Shown here one piece after another: positions 32,602-42,262 of a DNA stretch of 43,502 bases (the stretch's first letter is position 1; every line of letters starts with the position of its first letter). Below the pieces are notes generated by a model. It was not told the DNA's origin. It was given only the letters and a program-made list of their open reading frames with translations, and did not search any database. The stretch comes from Methanobacteriota archaeon (GTDB lineage: Archaea > Thermoplasmatota > E2 > DHVEG-1), in the NCBI GenBank assembly GCA_017885605.1, contig JAFNFT010000089.1, positions 1-43,502 on the forward strand. Reading direction: 5' to 3'. Both the position numbers and the translations under genes were made by a program.

Positions 32602-33951
32602 ATGCTCAAGAAGGTTGTGCTCAGCATCGCAGGCTCGGATTCCTCAGCGGGAGCAGGGATCCAAGCAGACCTGAAATCATTTTCATACCTAAACCTGCAT
32701 GGTGTCACCGCACTCACTTGTGTTACTGCGCAGAACACACAACAAGTCAGAGCTATCTACAAGATCCCTGCGGACATCATTGCCCAGCAGATCGAAAGCC
32801 TGTGTGATGATTTCTCCATTGCTGCTGTGAAGACAGGGATGCTGTACGACGAAGAAATCGTCCATGTCGTGACACAACAATTAAAAAAACATCATCTGAA
32901 ACCAATTGTCGACCCGGTGATGGTTGCAACGAGTGGTGATGCACTTGCGAACCACAGCTTTCTTGCATCATTAAAAAAAGTACTGCTTCCTCAAGCATCC
33001 ATGGTGACAGCAAACATCCCTGAGGCATGTGCCCTAACAGACATGAAAAGTATCAGACAAAAAGATCTTGAGAACGTAGCTAAGAAAATCTTTGAACTCG
33101 GCCCAGAGTACGTCTTAGTCAAAGGCGGTCATCTCCAAGACGAAATGGTGACAGATCTCCTCTACGATGGGAAACAGTTCCACCGCTTCACCCTCCCTCG
33201 GATACCTCAGAAAAAGGCGCATGGTTCAGGCTGTACGTTATCCGCTCTTATCACCGGGCTCCTTGCCGCAGGAGAATCACCAGTCACTGCGGTACAGAAA
33301 GCAAAATCCATTGTCTGGAGCATGATACAAGAGGGATACACCCCGGGGAAAGGCGCTGATGTGCTGAACCATTCCTCCACATTGCAGATCCCACCTCTCG
33401 TACAACACAACGAGCAATTCGACGTTTGGCTGCAGCTCAAAACCGCTGTTGAAACACTGGTCTCCTTCCTCCAATCACAGTATATCCCCGAGGTCGGTAT
33501 GAACTTCGTCTACGCTTCCCCAAACGCAAAAACAAGGAACGATGTCTGCGCGATCGAGGGAAGAATCACCAGATACAAGGACCAAGCGTTGTTGTGCGGC
33601 ACCCTAGATTTTGGTGCCTCCAAACATGTGGCATCCATTGTTCTAGCAGCAATGTCGTTTGATACAACCATACGATCCGCACTCAACATCCGCTATACAA
33701 AAAAAACTCTCCAGCTATCCACAAATCTTGGTTTCACGCTCGGTTCATTCGACCGGAAATTCGAACCACAGAACGCTACCTCAACCATGGAATGGGGAAC
33801 GAAACATGCTATCACAACATGTGGTTACGTCCCGGATATTATCTCTGACACCGGTACTATCGGAAAAGAGCCCATGATCCGCGTGCTTGGAAAAAATCCG
33901 CAAGACGTTCTTGCCAAAATAAAGAAGATAACAGACGCTTCATTCCTATAA
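32602..33951 (+). CDS. thiDN: HMP-phosphate kinase / thiamine-phosphate synthase fusion (ThiD-ThiN)
   Basis: A 449-residue bifunctional thiamine enzyme. The ThiD part (about 1-260) phosphorylates HMP-phosphate: AGSDSSAGAGIQADLK at the start, VTAQNT, the VDPVMVATSGD block near 110 and the HGSGCTLSALITG anion-hole motif near 210. The ThiN part (about 275-449) is the archaeal thiamine-phosphate synthase, with VGMNFVYASPNAKTRNDVCAIEGRI and the FDRKFEP motif. The fusion is common in archaea lacking ThiE. With ThiL at 20686, the window encodes the last steps to thiamine diphosphate. It appears to be transcribed alone from a promoter at leaderless distance. Confidence 0.95.
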   Translation: MLKKVVLSIAGSDSSAGAGIQADLKSFSYLNLHGVTALTCVTAQNTQQVRAIYKIPADIIAQQIESLCDDFSIAAVKTGMLYDEEIVHVVTQQLKKHHLKPIVDPVMVATSGDALANHSFLASLKKVLLPQASMVTANIPEACALTDMKSIRQKDLENVAKKIFELGPEYVLVKGGHLQDEMVTDLLYDGKQFHRFTLPRIPQKKAHGSGCTLSALITGLLAAGESPVTAVQKAKSIVWSMIQEGYTPGKGADVLNHSSTLQIPPLVQHNEQFDVWLQLKTAVETLVSFLQSQYIPEVGMNFVYASPNAKTRNDVCAIEGRITRYKDQALLCGTLDFGASKHVASIVLAAMSFDTTIRSALNIRYTKKTLQLSTNLGFTLGSFDRKFEPQNATSTMEWGTKHAITTCGYVPDIISDTGTIGKEPMIRVLGKNPQDVLAKIKKITDASFL

Positions 33952-33967
33952 GATATAAAATTACGAA

Positions 33968-33979
33968 ACATATATAAAT
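33968..33979 (+). promoter_or_regulatory. TATA box of alba
   Basis: The box catatataaatg implies transcription start near 34000 and a leader of about 35 nt with a ggagagg Shine-Dalgarno eight to ten nt before ATG 34035. Confidence 0.5.
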
Positions 33980-33984
33980 GATAA

Positions 33985-33997
33985 GGTCCATAGGACC
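33985..33997. promoter_or_regulatory. GGTCC-ATA-GGACC inverted repeat in the alba promoter
   Basis: Two perfect 5-bp arms separated by three bp lie between the TATA box and the predicted transcription start of alba. A repressor, possibly Alba itself, could bind here. The site is short and could be coincidental. Confidence 0.3.
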
Positions 33998-34034
33998 GCC
34001 CACTAACCTAGGAACTTACGGAGAGGTATAGTTT

Positions 34035-34322
34035 ATGACAGCAAAAGAAGAAAGCGAAGAAAACGTGATCTATGTAGGAAACAAACCACCAATGAGCTAC
34101 GTTCTGGCAGTCGTTACACAATTCAACAGCGGATCCAGCGAAGTCGTCATCAAGGCACGGGGCCGAGCGATTAGCAGAGCGGTCGATGCAGCAGAGATAA
34201 CCAGAAATAAGTTTGTCACCGATGCAAAGGTCAAAGATATACGCATCGGAACAGAAGCAATCACCAACGAAGAAGGACGAACCTCAAACGTCTCATCTAT
34301 TGAGATATCTCTGTCTAAGTAA
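34035..34322 (+). CDS. albA: DNA/RNA-binding protein Alba
   Basis: A 95-residue archaeal chromatin and RNA-binding protein. It has the full Alba fold pattern: [17 protein letters not shown], then the [21 protein letters not shown] helix and the beta-hairpin [21 protein letters not shown]. The Lys whose acetylation controls DNA affinity in Sulfolobus (K16) is matched approximately by K18 in VGNKPP. It is a single-gene unit with its own promoter, Shine-Dalgarno and terminator. Its end faces the ATP-citrate lyase operon. Confidence 0.95.
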   Translation: MTAKEESEENVIYVGNKPPMSYVLAVVTQFNSGSSEVVIKARGRAISRAVDAAEITRNKFVTDAKVKDIRIGTEAITNEEGRTSNVSSIEISLSK

Positions 34323-34327
34323 ACAAG

Positions 34328-34375
34328 AGTATTACCCAAGAATAATACTTCTCTCCTTTTATTTTTCTTTTTTAG
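34328..34375 (+). terminator. Terminator of alba
   Basis: AGTATTA at 34328-34334 pairs perfectly with TAATACT at 34343-34349 around an eight-nt loop, followed by a T-rich tract (ctccttttatttttctttttt). Confidence 0.55.
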
Positions 34376-34407
34376 TGTATATCATAAGAAAATTCATAAG
34401 AATATTT

Positions 34408-34450
34408 TTTTTTAAAAAAAAAGAGAAAGGATGAGCCAGAGGGACGGCTC
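34408..34450 (-). terminator. Terminator of the acn-icd-acl operon
   Basis: Read on the minus strand, GAGCC (34450-34446) pairs with GGCTC (34437-34433), followed by a run of ten T. It lies just after the AclA stop. Confidence 0.55.
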
Positions 34451-34463
34451 GTTTCTATCAGGA

Positions 34464-36311
34464 TTATTTTTCTTTTTCGGGTAGCATATAGGCGATATCG
34501 TCCCAGGGGTGTCGGTACAACCCTTGTTTCAGACGCTTCTGGTCGAGATAGTGCCCGATAAGACCGATGCTCCGACCAAGGACGAACAATCCGTTCAATG
34601 CACCCATCTTGATGTACTCGTCAGCTTCCTGTTTGGTCAGCTCTGACCGCAGCAAGTCAACAAAACAAATCCCGATGCATCCATCGACATTCAAAATGAG
34701 GTTATCTCGTTTTGATGTGGTGATCTTCTCGACCTCTCGCGCATAGTCAAGCAGAGGAGTGCTCTTGAAATGTTTCTTGGCATACGAGCTGATGATGGTC
34801 ACCCGCATGTCAGGGTTATGGATGGATTTTATGAGATGACCAATCCCTTGAATGTTAGCGCCCTTTGCTTTCATATCGTCGACGAACTGTTGGGGTGTTT
34901 TGCCTGCGTCATACGCTTCGGAGAACATCTGCGCCGCACCATCGATTGCACCACCGAACCGTGGTCCAATGGTAAGCATGCCTGAGACGAGGGAAGAAAT
35001 CAGATCTTTGCCCGCACGGGTCGCAACGATCGTGTTATGCGCACCAGATACGGCGGGTCCATGATCAGCAGTTACCATGATCGCCATTTCAATGAACTTC
35101 GTCGCATAATTAGGCAGCAGTCGTTTGAACCAGAGGATGCTGAGTACGCCACCAACCCCAATGTCTTTCTTAAACACTTCAGAGATTGGCATGTTCCCGT
35201 AAATGAGTTCTTCGCCGCGGTCATCGGAGATCGTTGAGATGAAGTTTGCTGGTTTTCTGACCAGTTTTGCTTTGACTGCCGCGTTATAATCCATAGGCAT
35301 CTTGACTGCGGGTGGCTCTGGTCGGGGGATGATGATCTTCTTTTTCACCAAATCTTTGTACACTATTGCGATTTTCTCGCCATAATCATCAAACGAATTG
35401 GGTACAACTGCACCAGCTGCTTTCAGCGCGGTGTTCTTTGCATCGGCTGTCTCCGATTCAGATCCTGCCTTTGCCCCGGCATGGCCGAACTGCACCTCAG
35501 TTTTAAACGCTTTAGAACAGGTGCCCGTCACCCACATGACAAGGGGTTTGGTAATCATCTTTTTCTTCAGTGCATCCACGATTGTGTACTCATCAGATCC
35601 ACCGACTTCACCAAGACACACCAGCATTTTAATGTCAGGGTTTTTTTCATAACGAAGCAGATGGTCAAGTAAGGTAGTCCCGGGGAACCGATCACCACCA
35701 ATGGCGATACCCTCGTACAATCCATCGGTGTTCTGAGATACGATGTTATAGGCTTCGTTGCTCAACCCACCGGATTTTGATACGAAACCAACGGAGCCTG
35801 GCCGATGAAGTTTCGAGTCCATGATGTTCTCTATGGTTCCACCAGTGTTACCGATTTTAAAGGCGCCTGGGACGATCCCTCCGACGGTCGCAGGGCCGAT
35901 GATGACTTTATTGAGTTGTTTTGCTTTTACGTTCAACTCCCGCATCCGACGCTCCGGGACACCTTCTGCGATGATCACGACGGTCCGCAACTGGGGTATC
36001 GCAAAGGCTTCCTCGGTCGATGCCGCAGCGGATCGGAATGAGGCGAAGTTGATCATCACGTCGACATTCTTATGTTTGTTCGCCGCGTTCTTTAATGATT
36101 TGTAGACTGGGACGAGGATTTCCTTTGGTCCGAAGAAAAACTTCTGGAAGCCATCGTTTCCTGTTGGATTTACTATTGCAGCAACTGAAGGGGTTTTCCG
36201 TCCTGCGACGTAATCGAAATCAAGCATACGCTGAACCGCGTTTGTTTGCATATTGTAGATGAACGCTTGGGTGTCTTTATCAAATAAATTGTAGTCTTTC
36301 TTTCCTGCCAT
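34464..36311 (-). CDS. aclA: ATP-citrate lyase, AclA subunit (phosphohistidine and citrate-synthase-like)
   Basis: A 615-residue subunit of ATP-citrate lyase, close to the 608-610 residues of green sulfur bacterial AclA and collinear with the C-terminal part of animal ACLY. The succinyl-CoA-synthetase-alpha-like half (about 1-340) carries the phosphohistidine H277 in FGHAGAKAG. The citrate-synthase-like half (about 350-610) has the [13 protein letters not shown] and GIGHLIKS motifs with catalytic His residues. With AclB it splits citrate plus CoA into acetyl-CoA and oxaloacetate at the cost of ATP. The gene starts three nt after the aclB stop, and its Shine-Dalgarno (aggaggg) is embedded in the last codons of aclB, so translation is likely coupled. 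It is the last gene of the operon. Confidence 0.95.
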   Translation of the reverse strand: MAGKKDYNLFDKDTQAFIYNMQTNAVQRMLDFDYVAGRKTPSVAAIVNPTGNDGFQKFFFGPKEILVPVYKSLKNAANKHKNVDVMINFASFRSAAASTEEAFAIPQLRTVVIIAEGVPERRMRELNVKAKQLNKVIIGPATVGGIVPGAFKIGNTGGTIENIMDSKLHRPGSVGFVSKSGGLSNEAYNIVSQNTDGLYEGIAIGGDRFPGTTLLDHLLRYEKNPDIKMLVCLGEVGGSDEYTIVDALKKKMITKPLVMWVTGTCSKAFKTEVQFGHAGAKAGSESETADAKNTALKAAGAVVPNSFDDYGEKIAIVYKDLVKKKIIIPRPEPPAVKMPMDYNAAVKAKLVRKPANFISTISDDRGEELIYGNMPISEVFKKDIGVGGVLSILWFKRLLPNYATKFIEMAIMVTADHGPAVSGAHNTIVATRAGKDLISSLVSGMLTIGPRFGGAIDGAAQMFSEAYDAGKTPQQFVDDMKAKGANIQGIGHLIKSIHNPDMRVTIISSYAKKHFKSTPLLDYAREVEKITTSKRDNLILNVDGCIGICFVDLLRSELTKQEADEYIKMGALNGLFVLGRSIGLIGHYLDQKRLKQGLYRHPWDDIAYMLPEKEK

Positions 36312-36313
36312 GG

Positions 36314-37591
36314 TTATTTCCCTCCTTTTAACGCCATGCTGACAATCTTGGTCATATGCGTCTCCGGTCCGTAGACTTCGATGGGTACACCAAGTTGTTC
36401 ACCAAGTTCCCGCATGACTCGCAAGCCTTCTTTGTAATTTGGTCCGCCTCTCCGGACATAGATCTTCACTTTATTTTCTCGGAGTCTGTCTTTGTATTCC
36501 TGTAGCGCTCGTACAATCCCTTTGAAGGTATTGGCGACATCAGTAAAGTTGGCGATACCACCGCCAATGAGCAGGAATTTTCCTTTTGGGTTCTTCTTCC
36601 GTGTCATGAGATCCAGGATTGTTTTTGCATACAGATAGGTGAACTCCTCGTTGGGATCACCAGAGTATTCGCCGTAGTTCGCCATCTCGCTCATGAACCC
36701 AAGGTCCGTGATTGTGTCCGCGTAGATAACCGAAGCACCGCCACCAGCAACCATGGTCCAAATCCGTCCCTCTGGGTTGAGGACGGTAAGCTTTAACGAC
36801 GCTCCAGTCTTTGAGTCCAGGTCTTGGATACATGCTTCTTCTTTCGTCAGCATCCTGCCAAACGGAGAGGGAAATTTGATGCTACCCCATTTTTTCCCGC
36901 TGACGAACTCAGCGGTGTCGTCGAGTTTGGCGGCAAGGTCCAAGGGAATGATATGATTTCCGGTTACCACGAACGGATTGATCTCTAGGTACGTATAATT
37001 GAGATCCGCGTAGAATTTGAACATCCCCTCGATGAATCCAGCAATGAGTCCTTTTCGTTCTTTTGGAACGTTGCCGAGCAGTTGTTTTTCAATGTCAGAA
37101 GCGGTCGGGTAGGTCCCAATCGGAATAGGCATACGGACTGCTTTTGCATCAATGTCCCCGACATTAATCCCACCCTGATGGTGGAATAAGATTTGATCAC
37201 CGTCTCGCTGTGAAAGAATCGCCAGGTAGTATTCATCGTTCTCGTTATGCGGGATGAAGGGTTCGACGATAAAATGATCAAGGATCCCGGTCACGGTTCC
37301 CACCGTGACTGGTTTGTTCATCCGCTCTTTGATCCATTTCTCCGCATCTTTCCAGTCCGTATTGAGTAATAACAGCTTGCTTTTGCCTCGTCGTTTGATC
37401 AGCTGATCTGGTTTCACAACGAGTTTTTCTTTTGTGAGCCATTTGTAGGTTGTCGACAGTTTCTTCAGATCTGTGTCCGGCCCTATGCTAATAAATTTAT
37501 TCTCTATCGTGTATGTTCCATTGGTGTACTCTTTTAATAAACGGGCGATCATGTTTTTCCCGTCTGCTTCTCGGATTGCTTTCTGCGCCAT
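36314..37591 (-). CDS. aclB: ATP-citrate lyase, AclB subunit (ATP-grasp)
   Basis: A 425-residue subunit with the ATP-grasp and CoA-binding fold of succinyl-CoA synthetase beta, collinear with the N-terminal part of ACLY and with bacterial AclB (about 400 residues). Visible features are [18 protein letters not shown] at the start, the [12 protein letters not shown] segment, LEINPFVV in the metal-binding region, the [15 protein letters not shown] loop and the PEGRIWTMV block. The C-terminal half includes [17 protein letters not shown] and the [13 protein letters not shown] motif that helps bind citrate in ACLY. It has a strong Shine-Dalgarno (aggagg) and starts 17 nt after icd. The pair AclA/AclB is the two-subunit arrangement seen in reductive-TCA bacteria. 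Confidence 0.95.
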   Translation of the reverse strand: MAQKAIREADGKNMIARLLKEYTNGTYTIENKFISIGPDTDLKKLSTTYKWLTKEKLVVKPDQLIKRRGKSKLLLLNTDWKDAEKWIKERMNKPVTVGTVTGILDHFIVEPFIPHNENDEYYLAILSQRDGDQILFHHQGGINVGDIDAKAVRMPIPIGTYPTASDIEKQLLGNVPKERKGLIAGFIEGMFKFYADLNYTYLEINPFVVTGNHIIPLDLAAKLDDTAEFVSGKKWGSIKFPSPFGRMLTKEEACIQDLDSKTGASLKLTVLNPEGRIWTMVAGGGASVIYADTITDLGFMSEMANYGEYSGDPNEEFTYLYAKTILDLMTRKKNPKGKFLLIGGGIANFTDVANTFKGIVRALQEYKDRLRENKVKIYVRRGGPNYKEGLRVMRELGEQLGVPIEVYGPETHMTKIVSMALKGGK

Positions 37592-37608
37592 AGTTCATCC
37601 TCCTTTTT

Positions 37609-38844
37609 TTATAGCTTTTTCTTCAGGTGGTCTGCAATTACATCGATGAATTCTTCTGTATAGACTTGTTTGTTTTTCGGGTTTGGTGTCGCGACTCTGA
37701 GGAGATCTCCAGTCATAATGCCGCTTTGAATCGTCTCAAGGGAGGCTTCCTCTAATTTATGGGCAAAGTCGATGAGATCAGGTGTGTTATCCAGTTCTCC
37801 TCGTTTCTTGAGTGCACCAGTCCAGGCGAAAATCAGTGCCATGGGGTTCGAGCTGGTTTTTTCTCCTTTCAGGTATTTGTAGTAATGTTTCTGCACGGTG
37901 CCATGTGCTGCCTCGTATTCGAAGTATCCTTCTGGTGAGACGAGCACCGATGTCATCATCGCAAGGCTACCGTACGCAGACCCGAGCATATCTGACATGA
38001 CGTCACCGTCGTAGTTCTTACATGCCCAGAGCATGCCGCCTTCGGATTTCATGATGCGTGCGACCGCGTCATCTATTAAGGTGAAGAAATATTCTACTCC
38101 TGCATCTTCGTATTTTTTCCTCCAGTTTTTCTCGTATTCCTCCTGGAAGATTTGTCGGAACCGTGCGTCATAAGTTTTTGAGATGGTATCTTTTGTGGCA
38201 AACCAGAGTGGTATCTTCTGGTCCAATGCATAGGTGAAACATGCTTTGGCGAAACTGCTGATGGATTTATCGGTGTTATGGATCCCCTGCAGGATGCCTG
38301 GTCCTTTGAATTCCTGGATGGTGAGTCGAATGGGTTGTGTACCATCTGCGGGGGAAAAAATCAATTCTCCTTTACCTGGTCCTGGTACGCGAATTTCTTG
38401 GTTTTTGTATACATCACCATAGGCGTGTCTGCCGATATGGATAGGTTTGGTCCAGTTCCGTACTCCTGGCGGGATGTTCTTGGATAGGATTGGGCTGCGG
38501 AAGACCGTTCCATCAAGAGCTGCCCGTATTGTCCCATTAGGGCTGGGCCATTCTTTTTTGAGGTTGTATTCTTTGATGCGATCCTTGTTTGGTGTGATGG
38601 TCGCGCATTTCACTCCGACGCCGTGTTTCTTGATTGCGTCTGCAGCATCATGGGTGATCTTGTCATCGGTCTCATCACGTTTTTGTAACCCGAGGTCATA
38701 GTATTCCAGGTTCATGTCGAGAAACGGGAAGAGAAGTTTTTCTTTGACCATCGCCCACATGACTCTGGTCATTTCGTCTCCATCGATTTCCACGATGGTG
38801 TTTTTCATCTTGATTTTTCCGGTTGTCTCTTTTGTTTTTTTCAT
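37609..38844 (-). CDS. icd: NADP-type isocitrate dehydrogenase (eukaryote-like family)
   Basis: A 411-residue isocitrate dehydrogenase of the homodimeric subfamily that includes human IDH1/IDH2, not the Escherichia coli type. Key motifs: [13 protein letters not shown], the substrate-binding [18 protein letters not shown] block, [17 protein letters not shown] with its conserved Arg and Tyr, the [25 protein letters not shown] metal-site region and [14 protein letters not shown] near the cofactor-binding site. It interconverts isocitrate and 2-oxoglutarate with NADP(H) and can carboxylate in the reductive direction. A good Shine-Dalgarno (aggag) precedes ATG 38844; a second ATG 12 codons downstream is possible. 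It lies 19 nt after aconitase and 17 nt before aclB. Confidence 0.94.
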   Translation of the reverse strand: MKKTKETTGKIKMKNTIVEIDGDEMTRVMWAMVKEKLLFPFLDMNLEYYDLGLQKRDETDDKITHDAADAIKKHGVGVKCATITPNKDRIKEYNLKKEWPSPNGTIRAALDGTVFRSPILSKNIPPGVRNWTKPIHIGRHAYGDVYKNQEIRVPGPGKGELIFSPADGTQPIRLTIQEFKGPGILQGIHNTDKSISSFAKACFTYALDQKIPLWFATKDTISKTYDARFRQIFQEEYEKNWRKKYEDAGVEYFFTLIDDAVARIMKSEGGMLWACKNYDGDVMSDMLGSAYGSLAMMTSVLVSPEGYFEYEAAHGTVQKHYYKYLKGEKTSSNPMALIFAWTGALKKRGELDNTPDLIDFAHKLEEASLETIQSGIMTGDLLRVATPNPKNKQVYTEEFIDVIADHLKKKL

Positions 38845-38863
38845 GTGTCTGAGTTCTCCTTTC

Positions 38864-40804
38864 TTATTTTATGTAATTTAATGATCCTCCCGCAAGGATG
38901 ATGTTTTTATCACGTTCTGAGAGATCAAACGTCACAGTAAATTCCTTTCCTTTTGTCTTGTTGATGACGTTCACCGTGGTTGTTTTACTGGTAAGGATTT
39001 TGCGTATCCCTGGAATCTCAAGGTGGTCTCCTTGGTCGATGGTTGCGTAATCATCTTTGTTGACGAAGGTTAAGGGAATGATGCCAAAGTTAATCAGGTT
39101 TGCCTTATGGATCCGCTCCATGCTTTTTGCTATGACTGCTTTCACACCCATGTACATCGGGCAGAGCGCTGCATGTTCTCGTGAGGAGCCTTGTCCGTAG
39201 CTGATGCCAGCGATGATGATGTTATGCAGGCCGGATTCCTTTATTTTTTTTGCTCGTTCGTAGAACTTCGGGTCGACGACTTCGAAGAGGAACTCGGAGT
39301 ATTTTGGGACGTTTGACCGATACTTCATTTTCGCTCCCGCTGGGATGATATGATCCGTGGTGATCTCATCTCCTACTTTGATGGTGACCTCTGCGGTGAT
39401 GTTCTCAGGCAGCGGGGTGTTCTTTGGGGGTTCTCCGATGTTTGGTCCGCGTTCGATTTTGATTTTTGAGGGATCCTTTGGTGGGATGATGAACATGCCA
39501 TCGTCGATGTGGAATTTCTTTGGCATGGTCATTTTGGGGTAGGTGATGCCGATGTTTTCTAAGTCGCGTGGGTCGGTGATTTTCCCGGTGATGACTGCTG
39601 CGGCAGCGGTCTCGGGGCTGACGAGGTAGACTTGTGCGTCTTTAGTTCCGGATCTGCCGAGGAAGTTGCGGTTGCTTGTTCGCAGGGAGACTGCCCCAGA
39701 TTTTGGTGACTGGCTGTTGCCGATGCAGAATCCGCAGGCGGATTCAGCGATTCGCGCGCCAGCACCAAGAAGATGTGCGAGGCCCCCGTCGCGGGTGATA
39801 TTTTCAAGGACTTGTTTTGATCCGGGGGCGATGACGAAACTGACGTTAGGGTGGACTTTTTTATCTTTGAGTATATGGGCAACGGTCATCATATCGGTAT
39901 AAGAGGAGTTCGTGCAGCTTCCGATGCAGACCTGATCAACGGGGAGTCCTTCGATAGCCCTGATTTTCTTGACGTTGCCTGGACTGTGCGGTGTCGCCGC
40001 GAGGGGTTCAAGTTCACTGAGGTTGATGTCGACGATTCGGTCGTAGACTGCGTCCTCATCTGCGAGAAGTTCCACCCAGTCTTTCTCTCTGCCTTGTGCT
40101 TTGAGGAATTGTTTGGTGATGTCATCACTAGGGAAAACCGACGTTGTGACACCACATTCCGCACCCATGTTCGTGATGGTCGCACGGTCAGGGACGGAGA
40201 GTGTTTTGACGCCTTCGCCGCCGTATTCAAAGACGCATCCGACGTTTCCTTTGGTGGAGAACGTCTCAAGGACTTTTAGAATCACGTCTTTTGCTGCGAC
40301 CCAGGGTCTGAGTTTTCCGGATAGATTGATCTTGATGATTTTGGGATAGGTCAGGTAGAAGGGTCCACCGGCCATGGCGACGGCAACGTCGAGTCCTCCG
40401 GCGCCAATCGCGATCATGCCGATGCCACCGCCTGTCGGGGTGTGCGAGTCTGATCCTAGGAGGGTTTTCCCTGGTTTTCCGAAGCGTTCGAGGTGGACCT
40501 GATGGCAGATGCCGTTGCCTGCGCGTGAGTAGACGATGCCGTATTTTGCTGCGACGCTTTGGAGGTATCGGTGGTCGTCTGCGTTTTCAAATCCGATTTG
40601 TACGGTGTTGTGGTCGACGTAGCTGACTGAGAGTTCTGTTTTTACGTTGGGAACGTTCATCGCCTCGAATTGGAGGTATGCCATGGTTCCTGTGGCATCC
40701 TGGGTGAGTGTTTGGTCGATTTTTATACCGACTTCTTTTCCTTTTTCTGGTTTTCCTTGGGTAATGTGGGTAGTAAGTATTTTTTCTGTGATTGTTTTTC
40801 CCAT
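38864..40804 (-). CDS. acn: Aconitate hydratase
   Basis: A 646-residue aconitase that isomerises citrate and isocitrate through a 4Fe-4S cluster. It belongs to the shorter mitochondrial-like/AcnA-related type. Cluster and active-site motifs are [26 protein letters not shown] and the [14 protein letters not shown] pair of Cys. The swivel domain carries [16 protein letters not shown] and [13 protein letters not shown] chose ATG 40804 ([10 protein letters not shown]): it has a gaggt Shine-Dalgarno at good spacing and a TATA box about 45 nt upstream, whereas longer frames would start upstream of that promoter. It is the first gene of the operon acn-icd-aclB-aclA. Confidence 0.94.
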   Translation of the reverse strand: MGKTITEKILTTHITQGKPEKGKEVGIKIDQTLTQDATGTMAYLQFEAMNVPNVKTELSVSYVDHNTVQIGFENADDHRYLQSVAAKYGIVYSRAGNGICHQVHLERFGKPGKTLLGSDSHTPTGGGIGMIAIGAGGLDVAVAMAGGPFYLTYPKIIKINLSGKLRPWVAAKDVILKVLETFSTKGNVGCVFEYGGEGVKTLSVPDRATITNMGAECGVTTSVFPSDDITKQFLKAQGREKDWVELLADEDAVYDRIVDINLSELEPLAATPHSPGNVKKIRAIEGLPVDQVCIGSCTNSSYTDMMTVAHILKDKKVHPNVSFVIAPGSKQVLENITRDGGLAHLLGAGARIAESACGFCIGNSQSPKSGAVSLRTSNRNFLGRSGTKDAQVYLVSPETAAAAVITGKITDPRDLENIGITYPKMTMPKKFHIDDGMFIIPPKDPSKIKIERGPNIGEPPKNTPLPENITAEVTIKVGDEITTDHIIPAGAKMKYRSNVPKYSEFLFEVVDPKFYERAKKIKESGLHNIIIAGISYGQGSSREHAALCPMYMGVKAVIAKSMERIHKANLINFGIIPLTFVNKDDYATIDQGDHLEIPGIRKILTSKTTTVNVINKTKGKEFTVTFDLSERDKNIILAGGSLNYIK

Positions 40805-40848
40805 AATCAAACCTCTTGTATTGTGTATCGGTGCGGGAAATAGGAATT

Positions 40849-40860
40849 GATTTAATAAAC
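40849..40860 (-). promoter_or_regulatory. TATA box of the acn-icd-aclBA operon
   Basis: Read on the minus strand, gtttattaaatc lies about 45 nt before ATG 40804 and predicts a leader of roughly 20-25 nt that contains the gaggt ribosome-binding site. Confidence 0.45.
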
Positions 40861-40885
40861 TTTTTGTCATCATTTCCCCACATAA

Positions 40886-40909
40886 ACAATTAAAAGATAA
40901 TTTAATTGT
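40886..40909. promoter_or_regulatory. 24-bp palindrome, candidate operator
   Basis: ACAATTAAA and TTTAATTGT form perfect 9-bp arms around a six-bp spacer. The site lies directly upstream of the TATA box of the acn operon and about 80 bp before the divergent two-HTH regulator. An activator binding site, possibly for that regulator, is the simplest reading. Confidence 0.5.
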
Positions 40910-40988
40910 ATTTTGGCCCAATTTTTCTAATAATTTGAGCATTTTACTAAAATATGAAAATTATTTGGGTAATATGAGATAATTATTT

Positions 40989-42071
40989 ATGGGTGTTTTC
41001 CAATGCAGGTCTGTGAACCAACACCTCCTCACCAAGAACGAAAAAAAAGTCCTCAACGGAATTTGCAGATATCCCCACATAACAGACAGTGAACTCTCAG
41101 AACTCCTCCAAGTCAAACTTTCGACACTCACCTCCATCAAACGACGACTCACAGCAGAAGGATATTACCGACCACTCATCTTCCCACTCCCCAACAGACT
41201 CGGCTGTGAACTGCTCGCCATCATCTACATGCAATTCAACCCCGTCATCCCCCTGAAACAACGCATGGAGACCACCAAACGAACCATCGAAGTCTTCGAT
41301 GAAATCTTCTTTTCAGTCGGAGAAGAAGAAAAAGGATTCTCCATCAGTCTCTCACAGAACTACACCAACATCGGACGGATCAACGAGATACGTACAGAAA
41401 CATTTGGAAAACTCGGGCTGCTGGAAAAAGAATATCCTCACGAGGTCATCTTCCCCTTCGAAACCAGCCACATCCACCGATTCTTCGACTTCTCCCCGTT
41501 CCTCCAAAGCCTCTTCAAATTAGAGGACAACGAAAAAATCTCCACAACCCCTGAACTCTTTCGAAATACCAACACCGTACAATTCTCTCCCAAGGAAAAA
41601 AAAGTGTACAATGTCCTCGTCGAGCATCCAACCGCGACCACACAACAAATCGGAGATCTCGTCAGCCTCTCACGACATACGGTCGCCCGCATGAAAAAAA
41701 AATTCTTCGAAGACGGTCTGCTCCAGACATTTATCCTACCAAATCTCAAAACACTTGGGATAGAGATCCTCACCTTCTCACACATACGCTTCAATCTCAA
41801 TAAAGCACCCAGCACACAGGATCTTTCAATCCTCAACACCCCCTCAACGATATTTTTCGCTAGCAGGAAATTTGAGGCAGTCCTCCTCTCCGCGTATAAA
41901 ACCTACCAAGACTACAAAGAAGATGAAATGAACAAAATCAGATTCCTCAAAGAACATAATTTATTCTCCCTTCCGCCTTTCATGAGCACCTATATGTTCG
42001 ACCGCATGGAAGTCATCAAAGACTTCGATTTCTCACCACTCGTCCGCAAGATTCTTAAGAATGATTCCTAG
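40989..42071 (+). CDS. Transcriptional regulator with internally duplicated HTH modules
   Basis: A 360-residue putative DNA-binding protein built from two related halves. Half one has a winged HTH (about 15-60, LTKNEKKVLNGICRYPHITDSELSELL) and ends in FFDFSPFLQSLFK (about 165). Half two has a second HTH (about 198-245, SPKEKKVYNVLVEHPTATTQQIGDL) and ends in DFDFSPLVRKILK at the C-terminus. Each HTH is followed by an IL-PN-LG motif (FPLPNRLG, ILPNLKTLG) and an alpha-beta domain that may bind a ligand. I do not recognise a named family. It is divergent to the acn-icd-aclBA operon, shares its promoter region with a 24-bp palindrome, and lies next to acs, so it probably controls this acetyl-CoA/citrate block. 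Confidence 0.8.
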   Translation: MGVFQCRSVNQHLLTKNEKKVLNGICRYPHITDSELSELLQVKLSTLTSIKRRLTAEGYYRPLIFPLPNRLGCELLAIIYMQFNPVIPLKQRMETTKRTIEVFDEIFFSVGEEEKGFSISLSQNYTNIGRINEIRTETFGKLGLLEKEYPHEVIFPFETSHIHRFFDFSPFLQSLFKLEDNEKISTTPELFRNTNTVQFSPKEKKVYNVLVEHPTATTQQIGDLVSLSRHTVARMKKKFFEDGLLQTFILPNLKTLGIEILTFSHIRFNLNKAPSTQDLSILNTPSTIFFASRKFEAVLLSAYKTYQDYKEDEMNKIRFLKEHNLFSLPPFMSTYMFDRMEVIKDFDFSPLVRKILKNDS

Positions 42072-42090
42072 GCACTTACAAAGGAGAAAA

Positions 42091-42240
42091 ATGAAAAAAA
42101 GATATGAAAAACTTCATATACTACAACTCTGTTGCGGCACATCCCCATCACCTGATGGGACACAGCGGAGAAGACCATCAGCAGAACGGTCTTTCGAAGC
42201 ATTAGACATTAGATATATAATAGGAAAAATAACAGAATGA
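42091..42240 (+). CDS. Possible 49-residue small protein
   Basis: A 49-codon frame with ATG preceded by aaaggag at near-ideal spacing, 19 nt after the regulator gene. The peptide would be basic, with a CC pair (LQLCCGTSPSPDG) and an RRR stretch. It overlaps the TATA box of acs at its end, and its middle contains a perfect hairpin (CCCATC/GATGGG around ACCT at 42147-42162) that could instead be a regulatory or termination structure. I see no family resemblance, so the chance that it is fortuitous is large. Confidence 0.3.
   Translation: MKKRYEKLHILQLCCGTSPSPDGTQRRRPSAERSFEALDIRYIIGKITE
42211..42222 (+). promoter_or_regulatory. TATA box of acs
   Basis: The box agatatataata predicts transcription start near 42242 and a leader of about 20 nt, with a ggtga Shine-Dalgarno eight to ten nt before ATG 42263. 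So acs is probably transcribed independently of the regulator. Confidence 0.5.
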
Positions 42241-42262
42241 GAAAACAGGGTGAGATCTTAAT

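Noticed and set aside
39851-40279. 142-codon open frame on the plus strand
   Set aside because: Antisense to the aconitase gene, whose cluster motifs and length are normal; no promoter or ribosome-binding site supports it.
40805-40942. Longer N-terminus for aconitase
   Set aside because: The extension lies upstream of the predicted promoter and is not aconitase-like; ATG 40804 has a ribosome-binding site.
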